Assembly (NCBI GenBank): GCA_032622095.1
Contig: CP136064.1
Location: 39,420,426-39,484,425, forward strand
DNA: 64,000 nucleotides
Source of the DNA: Siphonodentalium dalli
Taxonomy: Eukaryota; Mollusca; Scaphopoda; Gadilida; Siphonodentaliidae
Direction: 5' to 3'
Every line of letters starts with the position of its first letter. Positions within the stretch are counted from its first letter, which is position 1. The notes beneath the pieces were generated by a model. That model worked only from the letters and a program-made list of their open reading frames with translations. It searched no databases and was not told the origin of the DNA. The position numbers and the translations under genes are program-made. Shown in pieces: positions 34,213 to 47,208 of this stretch.

Positions 34213-34751
34213 CATATAACATGTTTTTCCTGGACCACAAGAGCTTTCATTCATTAATCATTTGCCCCGCCTTATTCACAAAACCATTTTCACTTTATGT
34301 AAGTACTCTTTTTATAATTTTATATGGTTTTATAAGATTTTTAAGATATTATTATAGAAATTCAAATAAAAAATTCTTATATCAATCTCATTTTGATTGC
34401 ATTTCCTTGATCATGTCTTTAATTACTCGTTATTTGATGACATTGGCAATGACAATTGGTCCACTGGGTGACCACTGGTACTCCTAATTGGCTTCAGTCA
34501 AAATATGATCCCACTGCTCAATAATCCCATTGTCATACTGCATAGCGTTGGTTGCTCATTTGGTTATTAGAAGATTGGATTATTCCTCTTTGCTACAAGT
34601 TTCGTATACTACATGTTGGCACAAAACTTCTAAATGGTTTGACCATGTATATGTAGGCAGAATGGTCACATGAGTCAGCTGACTTCCATTGGCAATGGCA
34701 ACACATATTACAAGTTGCACATACATGTAGCTAAACCTGGCTATTAATAAA
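34213..34751 (+). other. MAPKAPK5 3' flank with candidate poly(A) signals
   Basis: AATAAA occurs at 34365-34370, about 155 bp after the stop, and again at 34746-34751. Either could direct 3' end formation; nothing in the sequence decides between them. Confidence 0.5.
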
Positions 34752-35129
34752 TTTTCACCGCAGTTTCAATTATTTTGTGGATAAAAACAGAAAGAAAATT
34801 TATCTCACGCAACAGAAACTTCTGCTGACATAAGTTTCTTTGATGAGGATAAACATTCTGTCGGGAAGCTTTTGGAATGTTTACAGTGGGTTTTAATATG
34901 GAAAATGCAGTTTTAGTGACGACACTTCGATGTGTTTCATCTAGTTTCATGTTTCGGAGAGAAATAAACACACATTCAAAAGATTCCGAGAAATCTAGGG
35001 AATCCATAGTAAGAATGATCATTGGGACTTTTCATTATGTTACCTTTCTGTCAGTCATGTCATTCCGATGTCCCCATCAAACCCTGTGAATAACCCGTTT
35101 TTATCACAACCATTTGACAAAATACTAAC

Positions 35130-35575
35130 CATCTAATATATAAGTGGGAAGGTGTGTGTCTCTCGGTATATATTACTTATAGCCATCCACATTTCTGCAC
35201 TGATTGCGATGAAATTTTGCATAGATATGTATTTCGGCCCTCTGGATAACATGGTCATGACTCCCACAATGCCATATCCGCACGGGCATCGCGATTCTAG
35301 AAACTACTGGGCAGATCTCACTGAAATTTGGTGTGGTCATGTTTTTCGGCCCTCCGTGTAACATGGGCTGGTTCTCGACTGCCCGACATCGTCTTTATTT
35401 TTCATCTTATCAGAACAAAGTACCATGACAATAAACGCTCTTTAATATTTGAGATATTCTGTCAAGATGCCACCTAAAAAGAGAACTAATTATTCAAATC
35501 TTCGCAAAAAGCAAGTGAATTACGAGAAAGGAGAGCTCAGGAATATACACAATGATGTTTCATAATTAACATTTC
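35130..35575 (+). mobile_element. Helitron-like 5' fragment (tentative)
   Basis: ACCATCTAATATATAAGTGG followed by TCTCGGTATATATT, CTGATTGCGATGAAATTTTG and two CGGCCCTC(T/C)(G)G...AACATGG units resembles the TC-starting 5' regions of invertebrate Helitrons. A short frame at 35468 (MPPKKRTNYSNLRKKQVNYE) ends after about 32 codons and has the basic start often seen in Helitron proteins. No 3' hairpin/CTRR end was found, so this remains a weak call. Confidence 0.35.
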
Positions 35576-35701
35576 CTAATTTATTGTAACTGTTTCAATT
35601 TTAAGTTTGCCATACTTCGCCCATGCGCATGGCGGGTACATCCCCTTGTATTTCATAAATCGATGTATGGACCAATCTTATTACCATTTTATGGTGTTTA
35701 G

Positions 35702-35730
35702 GTTGTTGTTGTTGTTGTTGTTGTTGTTGT
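35702..35730. repeat. (GTT)n microsatellite
   Basis: About nine uninterrupted GTT triplets. Confidence 0.95.
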
Positions 35731-36015
35731 ACTTCCTGTGCAATGTTTCCAATTGTTTTTCAACCAGTAGTTCTCTATTTGAATGCATGAACCAAAGTGT
35801 GTAAAACTAGAATAATTTTACCTTTCCAACACCTGTAGTCATCTGGACAACAATATGCTGTAAGCAAATGAGTGAATTAGAATTATATTTTGTAGCCCGG
35901 AAAAGTGCAAGGAAGAGAGCACCCACATTCTTTTAGTTTACAGACAGCTTTCTCATAATTTATAACATTCTTAGATAGCAAGGGCAGAGGTATAGCTGCT
36001 GCACAGCTTTATAAA

Positions 36016-36446
36016 TTAACCCTTTCAGTGCCAGGTCCGATTTTTGTATCAACCCATATACCCTGTGCCAATGCATTCTCTTATATATGCGAGTCGACCA
36101 TAGGTCGCCTCGCATATATAAGAGAATGCATTGGCCTAACAATTTTTCATCATTTTTTACAATTTTTTACAATTTTAATAATTTTTTCTTATATTCTTTA
36201 ACAGACTTATTTTTGTAGGTTTAGTGCCAGGGAATCTTACATTTTTCATGGACATCAAAATTATTACTATGAATACTTGGTGATAGTTTTGAGTTATAAC
36301 ATGCCCCTAAGGTTTTATCGAGTTTGTTTTTAAATTCGCTATAGCATGCTTAAGCATTCCCAAACAATTTTTATTTTTTTAGGGCCGATTTTTACACACC
36401 GTAAATTAGGGCCGATGAGATCGGCCCCTGGCACTCAAAGGGTTAA
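36016..36446. mobile_element. TTAA-flanked element with inner palindrome
   Basis: TTAACCCTTTCAGTGCCAGG at 36016 and the complement CCTGGCACTCAAAGGGTTAA ending at 36446 form the TIR; both ends are TTAA, as in piggyBac-type MITEs. The subterminal sequence GGCCGATTTT is repeated inside. A 69-bp GCCAATGCATTCTC palindrome lies at 36067-36135. The outer TIR differs from that of 12691-13078, although both carry the same inner palindrome. Confidence 0.82.
36067..36135. repeat. GCCAATGCATTCTC palindrome within second TTAA element
   Basis: Perfect or near-perfect 69-bp palindrome with centre GAGTCGACCATAGGTCGCCTC-like sequence, preceded by CCCTGT and followed by CTAACAATTTTT as at 2928 and 63842. Confidence 0.92.
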
Positions 36447-36917
36447 CTGTTAATTGACGGACTGGGATAACTGCTGCATGAAATTTCTGTCCTGAGGCCA
36501 CTCTTGGCATGAACTGCTGTTTACAATTAAAAGCTTGCTTAATTAACTGCTAAAGTGCACCTCTATATACACTGGACCATAATTGATAAATTGCTAAATG
36601 AACTTCCTGTTATTGTATTGGACCATGCTTCAGGAGCCACTATAGTCTATATAAAATAACTGTTATTGGACCAGAGTCGGTAAATTGCTATATGAATTTC
36701 ATGTTATTGGACCATGCTTGCATGGTGATATACTGTATTTTGTATATGTTATTTAATACACAGTTTAAACTGAATCATCCCATCTGTTGACTCATCATCC
36801 ATATAACTGTATCATCGTTATAAAAGATCTTTTTGTTACTATTGATGCAATGCTAAAGCTGCCATAGTGTTTGACAGGGTTCTGATAATGGAATCCTGGG
36901 GAATTTCAGAATTTTTT

Positions 36918-37400
36918 TTTATACCCCCCCCCCTGTAACGAAGATATGGGGGGGGGGGGTGTATATGAATCAGCTTGTCAGTCTTGCCATCTGGCCGTCC
37001 ATCTGTGGACTCACATTTATCCAAGCTTGTATTCCTACACTTTACAGTCAATTTTTTTAAATATAAATTTGCACAGATATTTAGTACCATGGGAACCTCT
37101 GCACCTGCAATTATGAGGTATGTCAGACTATTTTTAGTGGCGTTATCACCACTTTTTCAACTTTCAAAATTGGTTGCAAAATACGTAATTTTATTTGAGC
37201 TTGTATTCCTACATTTTCCAGTTAATTTTTTTTTAAACTTGGCACAGATATTTTCCAATTTGCGAAACTTTCCACCTGCGATTATGAGCTCAATCCAACT
37301 TTTTTCAGTAGAGTTATCTGCCTTTGCAACAATCATAATTTTCTCAGACGTCTGGACCAAATTCAACCAAATTTGGTGTGGTGACTCGGGCTACCCTGTC
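36918..37400. repeat. C/G-run hairpin plus two ~172-bp units
   Basis: ATACCCCCCCCCC...GGGGGGGGGGGGTGTA (36922-36964) makes a strong hairpin. It is followed by two diverged units containing CTTGTATTCCTACA, CAGTTAATTTTTTT, GGCACAGATATTT and ACCTGCGATTATGAG at about 37027 and 37199. This is the pattern of a widespread invertebrate repeat. The 148-residue open frame through it is not considered a gene. Confidence 0.7.
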
Positions 37401-38130
37401 GTTAGATTTTCAAAATTTTGATTTAAAATAAATATTTAATTTAAAAAAAAAATTGTCCTTAATTTGAGCAACGAGTTCAATTAAAAAAAAAACAATTTAA
37501 TTTAAAAAAAATTGTTTTAATTGGTTTTTTTTAAAATCAAAATGTTCAAACAACAAAGCACACAATGGGGCTGCTGCAATGTCTAAGATCTAAATATGCT
37601 CAAATTCTGAGTAAATACTCCAAAGGGAGCCTGTTTCAGCTAGTAACATATATAACTACTTTATTGTGCCAGTCTGTGTCTTAAATAGTACTAAAAATTC
37701 AAACTTTAGCAAAATAAGGCTATTCAACTGGAATCAGTATGTTTTATTGCCATTTTTCTTTCCACGGAGCATCAGTGTTTGATGAATATTTCCATTCAAC
37801 TGGACAACTTTCATATATCTCTATTTCAGTGAATTCTGATAGTATGTTCCATAGTATTTGATAAATTTAGAATTAGTAGTCAAACACTGTGTGTGGCTTT
37901 AACATCCAGTTACATTGTGTATTATTTATTGTATTGTTGAAGTTTCAGATGATCATACACTAAATAATTTTTATAAAAATCATCATATTAGAGTTACATT
38001 TCTTCTATTAGTCCATGGACATTGGGAATAATTTCTGTTCAGAGGACAACAGACGGAATTTGCTTATATTTCCAGTGTGTATGTGCTTGGACACAATTGC
38101 AGTCAAAAGATGGAATTTATGTTGAATTTA

Positions 38131-38564
38131 TTAAAGGTACTAAATCCGATTTGATGGTCCCCATATTATCAGATTCCAACAACAACAACATTTTTTGAAA
38201 TTCCGCTTCAGTTATCAGAATCGATTAATTGCCCAAACATAATGCTAACCACAGTCAACTATAGAATAAAATTGCCAAAACCTGTCATTTATCACCATTT
38301 TGTTCAACGAAATTTTGCCTGTTTGTCAAATATCTGACACAAAAAAGCCACTTGATTTTAGAGTTATACATCTTCATCTGCAATTTGGTCCAAAGACCGT
38401 CTTCTCGTCGACTTTTACTGAGCCACTAAAAATTATTGGTTGTGAAAAATGATAGATTTCAGAGCTTTGATGGGTGGGTTCCTCGACTCGAATCAAATAT
38501 TTTTTACCCCCGAAGCCAAGGAAATTTTAATTTGCAAGCGTTAATTCGGATTATGCATCTTTAA
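38131..38564. mobile_element. TTAA-flanked TIR element, 434 bp
   Basis: TTAAAGGTACTAAATCCGA at 38131 and, in complement, TTAAAGATGCATAATCCGA from 38564 form imperfect 19-bp inverted repeats that begin with TTAA. A diverged fragment of the same terminus and subterminal TCGACTCGAATCAAATATTT lies inverted at 55016-55110. No coding capacity. Confidence 0.75.
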
Positions 38565-39990
38565 CCATTAGACAGATGAATACCAGTACTCGCTGATGAG
38601 TGGTTACTTGATTTCCATTGATTTATTTGTAGGAGTGTTCTGCTACCTTACTCGTATTTAACTTTGCAATGTTTGAGTTTAGCGAACAAACGATATTGCT
38701 AATTATTAATTTCTCTTTAAACCATTTGAGTCATTTTACTATTGTTTACCAATGGTCCCATATATCTTCTGGACTGATAATAAACGCTCTTTATTTACCG
38801 TTTAATTTATTAGCGCTTTAAGTCATCTGAGGTCAAAGGCACCTATCCCATGAGTCCATGACATTCCCCTGGTCAGGTGTCCCATTAGATCATGCCAAGA
38901 ATCTCTACTCTGGCTAAAGCCTGTAGAGCTCATATTCTACCAGCACAAAACAGTCCGGCCGCCAGGTCACGGATGCTTGTTTTGGCGTATAAAGTTTTTT
39001 CCTCTGCTGATTTTTATCGGCTGGCCATCTGTCAGCCTTGAGCAATTTTTTTTATAGCGCCCTAAAACGATACCCCCCCCCCAGATTTCTCCAGACGTAA
39101 AACCAGTTACTTGGAATTTGTTGCAAATTCACATGACTAATCTAGTAAAATGTATATATTTTCATGAAGCTAAGACATAATGACACTATTTTGGGCCAAA
39201 ATTGAAACTCACCATCCAAGATGGCCACCAAAATGGCCGCCGGAAGTTGAAAATATGACATTTTTTCACAACTATCTTCTAGATCAGTTCATGATGTTTG
39301 GAACTGGTTGAGTAATATGACGTTATTTTGTATTTTTAATATTAACTGATCATTGGAGCAATTAAATATGCAATTATTGGGGTCCTATCCGCTTGTGATC
39401 CCTCAAAAATTCGATTTTACATAAAGCGGTATAAAATTTCATAAAAAAATCACAACTGGGATTCTAGTCATATTTCAACAAGACATGAACAGAAGGTTGC
39501 AATTAAGTGAGGCATATCATTACCTATGAATATTCCAACTCACTGGAACCAAAATTCTTACTTTGGCTCAAAATCGCCGCCAAAATATGGAAAATGGTAA
39601 ATATTGTCCTAGGGTGTCATGCAATCGCTTACAAGTTGTGGTTGATGTACAAAATTGGCTATTATGCCTTCTATACATTGAATACTAACATGTATGCTGC
39701 ACCATGGTTAATTGTTACTGTTGTCACCACTGACATCACCAAAAATATTGGACTTTTCTCTCAAAAACTTGACATAAATATCGGCAAAAATTTACTTTTC
39801 AGGTTTGGATCATTTTTAGTAATATGTAACTATCTTTAGATTGAAATGTATTTATTGTATTGGTCTATCTTAAATTTGTCACACTACGGTGCTTATAGAC
39901 CAAATTGCTCAAGATGGCTTCCAATATGGCAACCAAATTGGTAATAAGTAATTTTTTTACATATATCATTATAACATTATATATATAACA

Positions 39991-42900
39991 CTAGCCGATG
40001 AGCCCGACGTTGTCCGGGCTATTCAAAAACCAAATTTCAAGTCGATAGCTCCACCCGTTTCCGAGATCTGGTCTGCGCATGCGCGAAGCTGGCGTCGCAC
40101 GGGCTCGGCGACCCGATACAATTCGTATCCGGGGCAAGATACATTCACATAGCAAATTTCAAATCGATAGCTCCACCCGTTTCCGAGATCTCGTCTGCGC
40201 ATGCGCCGGACGGGCGCCGCTCGGGCTCGCCAATACGACAAGGACGACCGCCTGGTCAAACTACACACACGTACCAAGTTTCGTCCCGATCGGTCGAGAA
40301 TCGTAGATTTGTATAAATGACGTACAGACAGACAGACAGACAAACAGAGGTCTTCAAAATATATATGAGACTAGCCGATGAGCCCGACGTTGTCCGGGTT
40401 ATTCAAAAACCAAATTTCAAGTCGATAGCTCTATCCGTTTCCGAGATCTGGTCTGCGCATGCGCGAAGCTGGCGTCGCACGGGCTCGGCGACCCGATAAA
40501 ATTCGTATCCGGGGCAAGATACATTCACATACCAAATTTCAAGTCGATAGCTCCACCCGATTCCGAGATCTGGTCTGCGCATGCGCGAAGCTGGCGTCGC
40601 ACGGGCTCGGCGACCCGATAAAATTCGTATCCGGGGCAAGATACATTCACATAGGAAATTTCAAGTCGATGGCTCCACACGTTTCCGATATATGGTCTGC
40701 GCATGCGCGAAGCTGGCGTCGCACGGGTTCGGCGACCCGATAAAATTCGTATCCGGGGCAAGATACATTTACATAGCAAATTTCAAGTCGATAGCTCCAC
40801 CCGTTTCCGAGATCTCGTCTGCGCATGCGCGAAGCGGGCGTCGCACGGGCTCACCAATACGACAACGTCCACCGCCTGGTCAAACTACACACACGTACCA
40901 AGTTTCGTCCCGATCGGTCGAGAATCGTAGATTTGTATTAATGACAGACAGACAAACATACAAACAGAGGTCTTCAAAATATATACGAGACTAGCCGATG
41001 AGCCCGACGTTGTCCGGGCTATTCATCCGGGCTATTCAAAAACAAAATTTCAAGTCGATAGCTCTACCCGTTTCCGAGATCTGGTCTGAGCATGCGCGCG
41101 AAGCTGGCGTCGCATTCAAAAACCAAATTTCAAGTCGATAGCTCCACCCGTTTCCGAGATCTCGTCTGCGCATGCGCGAAGCTGGCGTCGCACGGGCTCG
41201 GCGACCCGATAAAATTCGTATCCGGGGCAAGATACATTCACATACCAAATTTCAAGTCGATAGCTCCACCCGTTTCCGAGATCTGGTCTGCGCGAAGCTG
41301 GCGTCGCACGGGCTCGGCGACCCGATAAAATTCGTATCCGGGGCAAGACACATTCACATACCAAATTTCAAGTCGATAGCTCCACCCGTTGCCGAGATCT
41401 CGTCTGCGCATGCGCGAAGCGGGCGCCGCACGGGCTCGCCAATACGACAACGTTCACCACCTGGTCAAACTACACACACGTACCAAGTTTCGTCCCGATC
41501 GGTCGAGAATCGTAGATTTGTATTAATGACAGACAGACAGACAAACAAACAAACAAACATACAGACAGAGGTCTTCAAAATATATATGAGACTAGCCGAT
41601 GAGCCCGACGTTGTCCGGGCTATTCAAAAACCAAATTTCCAAGTCGATAGCTCCACCCGTTTCCGATATCTGGTCTGCGCATGCGCGAAGCTGGCGTCGC
41701 ACGGGCTCGGCGACCAGATAAAATTCGTATCCGGGGCAAGATACATTCACATACCAAATTTCAAGTCGATAGCTCCACCCGATTCCGAGATCTGGTCTGC
41801 GCATGCGCGAAGCTGGCGTCGCACGGGCTCGGCGACCCGATAAAATTCGTATCCGGGGCAAGATACATTCACATAGGAAATTTCAAGTCGATGGCTCCAC
41901 ACGTTTCCGATATATGGTCTGCGCATGCGCGAAGCTGGCGTCGCACGGGTTCGGCGACCCGATAAAATTCGTATCCGGGGCAAGATACATTTACATAGCA
42001 AATTTCAAGTCGATAGCTCCACCCGTTTCCGAGATCTCGTCTGCGCATGCGCGAAGCGGGCGTCGCACGGGCTCACCAATACGACAACGTCCACCGCCTG
42101 GTCAAACTACACACACGTACCAAGTTTCGTCCCGATCGGTCGAGAATCGTAGATTTGTATTAATGACAGACAGACAAACATACAAACAGAGGTCTTCAAA
42201 ATATATACGAGACTAGCCGATGAGCCCGACGTTGTCCGGGCTATTCATCCGGGCTATTCAAAAACAAAATTTCAAGTCGATAGCTCTACCCGTTTCCGAG
42301 ATCTGGTCTGAGCATGCGCGCGAAGCTGGCGTCGCATTCAAAAACCAAATTTCAAGTCGATAGCTCCACCCGTTTCCGAGATCTCGTCTGCGCATGCGCG
42401 AAGCTGGCGTCGCACGGGCTCGGCGACCCGATAAAATTCGTATCCGGGGCAAGATACATTCACATACCAAATTTCAAGTCGATAGCTCCACCCGTTTCCG
42501 AGATCTGGTCTGCGCGAAGCTGGCGTCGCACGGGCTCGGCGACCCGATAAAATTCGTATCCGGGGCAAGACACATTCACATACCAAATTTCAAGTCGATA
42601 GCTCCACCCGTTGCCGAGATCTCGTCTGCGCATGCGCGAAGCGGGCGCCGCACGGGCTCGCCAATACGACAACGTTCACCACCTGGTCAAACTACACACA
42701 CGTACCAAGTTTCGTCCCGATCGGTCGAGAATCGTAGATTTGTATTAATGACAGACAGACAGACAAACAAACAAACAAACATACAGACAGAGGTCTTCAA
42801 AATATATATGAGACTAGCCGATGAGCCCGACGTTGTCCGGGCTATTCAAAAACCAAATTTCCAAGTCGATAGCTCCACCCGTTTCCGATATCTGGTCTGC

Positions 42901-43426
42901 GAAGCTGGCGTCGCACGGGCTCGGCGACCAGATAAAATTCGTATCCGGGGCAAGATACATTCACATAGCAAATTTCAAGTCGATAGCTCCACCCGTTTCC
43001 GAGATCTCGTCTGCGCATGCGCGAATCTGGCGTCGCACGGACTCGGCGACCCGATAATATTCGTATCCGGGGCAAGATACATTCACATAGCAAATTTCAA
43101 GTCGATAGCTCCACCCGTTTCCGAGATCTCGTCTGCGCATGCGCGAAGCTGGCGTCGCACGGGCTCGGCGACCCGATAAAATTCGTACTCGGGGCAAGAT
43201 ACATTCACATACCAAATTTCATGTCGATAGCTCCACCCGTTTCCGAGATCTCGTCTGCGCATGCGCTGCACGGGCGTCGCACGGGCTCGCCAATACGACA
43301 ACGACCACCGCCTGGTCAAACTACACACACGTACCAAGTTTCGTCCCGATCGGTCGAGAATCGTAGATTTGTATTAAGGACAGACAGACAAACAGACAGA
43401 CAGAGGTCTTCAACATATATATGAGA
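39991..43426 (+). repeat. Six head-to-tail SINE-like units
   Basis: Units start with CTAGCCGATGAGCCCGACGT at 39991, 40371, 40991, 41592, 42213 and 42814. Each contains one to four ~122-bp modules (AAATTTCAAGTCGATAGCTC, CGTTTCCGAGATCTGGTCTG, CGCATGCGCGAAGCTGGCGT), then a tail ACCAAGTTTCGTCCCGATCG, (ACAG)n/(ACAA)n and GAGGTCTTCAAAATATATA. Units 2+3 and 4+5 are near-identical 1221/1222-bp pairs, so duplication of a dimer explains the array. The (CAGA)n tail and the GTCGATAGCTC..GAGATC module are typical of RTE-associated or SINE-like repeats. The CpG-rich modules give open frames in many registers; none is a gene. Confidence 0.85.
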
Positions 43427-43665
43427 TTATTCTCTGCGTTATCCGAAAATGTAGCAAATTGTGACTCACTTGGTTATTATACGTGTTAGTTAATTAACTG
43501 ACAACTAAATGTTCTATTATGGCTGTCCCAGTTCCGAATGGGGCATGACAAATTCATTTTAAAGTATGGAATTTTGCGGAGAACCTATTTTGTGATTTTG
43601 ACCTTATTATTGAAAGGAAATGGGCAGAACTTTGAGACGGAACTGAGATGAACCATAATATGTGG

Positions 43666-45867
43666 TGTATGGATATAGCTACATGGCCATCTATGTATTG
43701 ATTATGTATATATGGAGTGACTGTAAGGTCATGGGTGGGATGTACATGTGTTTTTGTATGCTCACGAATGGGATGTGTGGATAAATAGTGAGTGATTTTA
43801 TGGTTAGGGGTAATGTGTATGGTATACATATTCACCTCACCATTGGCCATGTCACTCACTGAATCCTTATTTGTCACACCATAGCCGAATAGCCACTAAA
43901 GATATACTGATACACCCCAGCCATGTCAGTATAGTCACTCCATGTGAGCATATGCACATCATCCATGGCCATATAGCCACTCGCTATATACACATACACC
44001 TCGCCCATGACCATATAGCAACACGATTGTATACCCGCATAACCTACACATGACCATACCCCCATACAAGCAGGAACACCAGGTATACTCACACACCTGA
44101 CACATGACCATTTAGTTACTTCCTGCATAGATATTCATTACATTGATGATCATACAGTCACTCCTTGTATACCTACTCATCTCACCATTGACCATACAGT
44201 CACTACCTGTATACATATTCCACACACAGTCATATAACCACTCGATATATACATATGAAGCTCACCCTAGACCATAGAGTCACTCCATGTATACATGTGC
44301 ACCTCACCACTGGCCATTCAGTCCTTCCAGATATACAAAAACCCACACACACGACCACTCATACCATCCATACTTTCATATACATCTCACACATGACAAT
44401 TCAGCAACGCACTGTATAATCATACACGCCATCCATGATCATACAGCTATTCCCTACACACCCACCAATGCCTGTATGGACATTGTTGTGGTGTATGGAT
44501 ATAGCTACATGGTCATCTGTATTTGATTATGAATATATGGAGTGACTGTAAGGTCATGGGTGGGATGTACATGTGTTTTCTGTATGATAATGGATGGGGG
44601 TGTGTGTATAAATAGTGAGTGATTTTATGGTTACGGGTAATGTGTGTGGTATACGTGGAATGACTGTAGTGTCGTGATTGAAGTGTATATGCATACCTGG
44701 AGTAAGCTGGGTGGACATTATCGTGTGGGTATATAGGGAGTGTCCTTGTAGTAACGGATGGGATGTATGTTTGTCATTTACTGCACCCATGGAGTTAAGC
44801 CTAATTTAATCCTCATCAGGATTAACAACGGATGATCATCAAATAAATCTTAATGTTATCTTCATTGTGTTGGGTATTGAACATGCAAATATTTTATAAT
44901 TGTTTCTGGTGATATTTTCATAAATATTATGCGTTCGTTTGAATGCATGTAAGACAATTAAAAATATATTTACATAAATAAATACAAATACAACATAATG
45001 TATTCTCAATAAGTTGGTGCATAACTTCATGGTGAAACCTTTCCAATACATGTAAATGTAAAAACAAGTTTTTATGTTTTTGCTTGCATCTTTCTATTGT
45101 TTCAGTCGTTTCTTAATATTTGTTTCCATGTTATGCAGTGATGTCTTTATTCAATCATATTTGACATGTTAATTTGAATTATATCATTATTTATTCCTAT
45201 GCGATCAAAATGGTTGGAAACCAACAATTGTAATCATATGTAATCAAAAAGTAATCGATTACATTTACTAAAGTAATTGTAATCGTAATCGATTACATTG
45301 GGAAAAATGTAATCAGTAATCGTAATCGTAATCATGTAAATCAAAAGTAATTGTAATCGTAATCGATTACATTGGTATGTAATCGCCCCAACCCTGGTAT
45401 ATATATCGTGGATGTATTAAGGACACTCCCTATATACCCACACCCCATCCGCGATTATACAGAAAACACATGTACATCCCACCCATGACCTTACAGTCAC
45501 TCCATATATACATAATCAATACATAGATGGCCATGTAGCTATATCCATACACCACATCAATGTCCATACATGCACACCGGATGTACCCGTACGGGATACA
45601 CACAACCATACAGTGACTCCATGCATACCGATACACCCCACACCTGACCATGACCTCTCCCCGTATACCTATAAATCTCACTATGGACAACACACGCATA
45701 ACCATATAGTCACTCATTGTATACATATTCACATCATTCATGACATACACTAACTCCATGTATACCTATTCACCTCACCTATGATCATAGAGTAACTCCC
45801 TGGCTACCATCTTGGCATCCATCCTGTATCCAGTTGATATTGGTTTATCATAATGGACCAGAAGAGT
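43666..45867. repeat. Loop of the 8.2-kb inverted repeat: ~56-bp minisatellite
   Basis: Diverged units of about 55-58 bp (CCATGTATACATATTCACCT, CACCCATGACCATATAGTCA) run in one direction at about 43870-44470 and 45424-45800, and in the other at 43666-43860 and 44490-44780. A 100-bp segment (GGATATAGCTACATGGCCAT...GGTCATGGGTGGGATGTACA) occurs at 43670, 44495 and inverted near 45560. Unrelated AT-rich DNA sits at 44780-45410. Confidence 0.7.
45225..45396 (-). mobile_element. hAT-like terminus fragment
   Basis: On the minus strand from 45396 the sequence reads CAGGGTTGGGGCGATTACAT, then repeated CCAATGTAATCGATTACGAT. CAGGGTTGGG with a GTAATCGATTAC subterminal repeat is a familiar hAT-type end. 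The other end was not found, so only a fragment is called. Confidence 0.5.
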
Positions 45868-47208
45868 AACATATTATGGTTCACCTCAGTTCCGTCTCAA
45901 AGTTCTGCCCGTTTTCTTTCAATAATATGGTCAGAATCACAAAAGAGGTTCTCCGCAAATTTCCATACTTTAAAATGAATTTGGCATGCCCCATGCGGAA
46001 CTGGGACAACCATAATAGAACATTTAGTTGTCAGTTAATTACCTAACACGTATAATAACCAAGTGAGTCACAATTTGATACATTTTCGGATATCGCAGAG
46101 AATAATGTTATATATATAATGTTATAATGATATATGTAAAAAAATAACTTTTACCAATTTGGTTGCCATTTTAGAAGCCATCTTGAGCAATTTGGTCTAT
46201 AAACACAGTGGTGTGACACATTTAAGATAAACCAATACAATAAATACATTTCAATCCAAAGATAGTTACATATTACTAGAAAAAATGATCCAAACCTGAA
46301 AAGTAAATATTTGCCGATATTTATGTCAAGTTTTTGAGAGAAAAGTCCAATATTTTTTGGTGATGTCAGTGGTGGCAACAGTAACAATTAACCATGGTGC
46401 AGCAGACACGTTAGTATTCAATGTATAGAAGGCATAATAGCCAATTTTGTACATCAACCACAACTTGTAAGCGATTGCATGACACCCTAGGGCAATATTT
46501 ACCATTTTTCATATTTTGGCGGCCATTTTGGTGGCCATTTTGAGTAAGAATTTTGAGTAAGAATTTTGGTTCCAGTGAGTTGGAATATTCATAGGTAATG
46601 GTATGCCTCACTTAATTGCAACCTTCTGTTCATTTCTTGTTGAAATATGACTAGAATCCCAGTTGTGATTTTTTGTGAAATTTTACACCGCGTTCTGTAA
46701 AATCGAATTTTTGAGGGATCACAAGCGGATAGGACCCCAATAATTGCATATTTAATTGCTCCAATGATCAGTTAATATACAAAATACAAAATAAAGTCAT
46801 ATTACTCAACCAGTTCCAAACAGCATGAACTGATCTAGAAGATATTTGTGAAAAAATGTCATATTTTCAACTTCCGGCGGCCATTTTGGTGGCCATCTTG
46901 GATGGTGAGTTTCAATTTTGGCCCAAAATAGTGTCATTATGTCTTAGCTTCATGAAAATATATACATTTTACTAGATTAGTAATGTGAATTTGCAACAAA
47001 TTCCAAGTAACTGGTTTTACGTCTGGGGAAATCTCATGGGTATACATTTTAGGGCGCTATAAAAAAATTGCTCAAGGCTGACAGATGGCCAGCCGATAAA
47101 ATCTTGATGTCGGATACCTGAATTTACAAAATCAGCAGAGAAAAAAACTTTATACGCGAAAACACGCATTCGTGAATTCCGGGTGTTTAGCGACCGGACT
47201 TTATTATC

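Larger units (their letters stand above)
38952..47200. mobile_element. 8.2-kb imperfect inverted-repeat structure
   Basis: The left arm (38952-39990, resuming at 43427-43665) is repeated in inverse at 45868-47200. Matching landmarks: AGTCCGG at 38952 against CCGGACT at 47200; GCGTATAAAGTTTTTT; ATCGGCTGGCCATCTGTCAG; CCATCCAAGATGGCCACCAA; TGCCCCAT / ATGGGGCA near 43550 and 45990. The arms differ by many small changes. The left arm is interrupted by the SINE-like array; the loop is a ~56-bp minisatellite. No TSD was identified. It may be a large foldback transposon or an inverted duplication. Its open frames (39507-39839 and 46151-46611) are mirror copies without known similarity. Confidence 0.75.

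Noticed and set aside
36975-37421. 148-codon + strand frame
   Set aside because: It spans two diverged copies of a ~172-bp repeat next to a C/G-run hairpin; a repeat translation rather than a gene.
39507-39839. 110-codon frame with a mirror copy at 46151-46611
   Set aside because: The copies are arms of one inverted repeat, they differ by frameshifts, and the peptide has no recognisable domain.
40023-43424. Many overlapping open frames up to 261 codons on both strands
   Set aside because: All are translations of the repeated 122-bp CpG-rich modules and shift phase between modules; the same peptide (REAGVARARRPDKIRIRGKI) recurs only because the DNA does.
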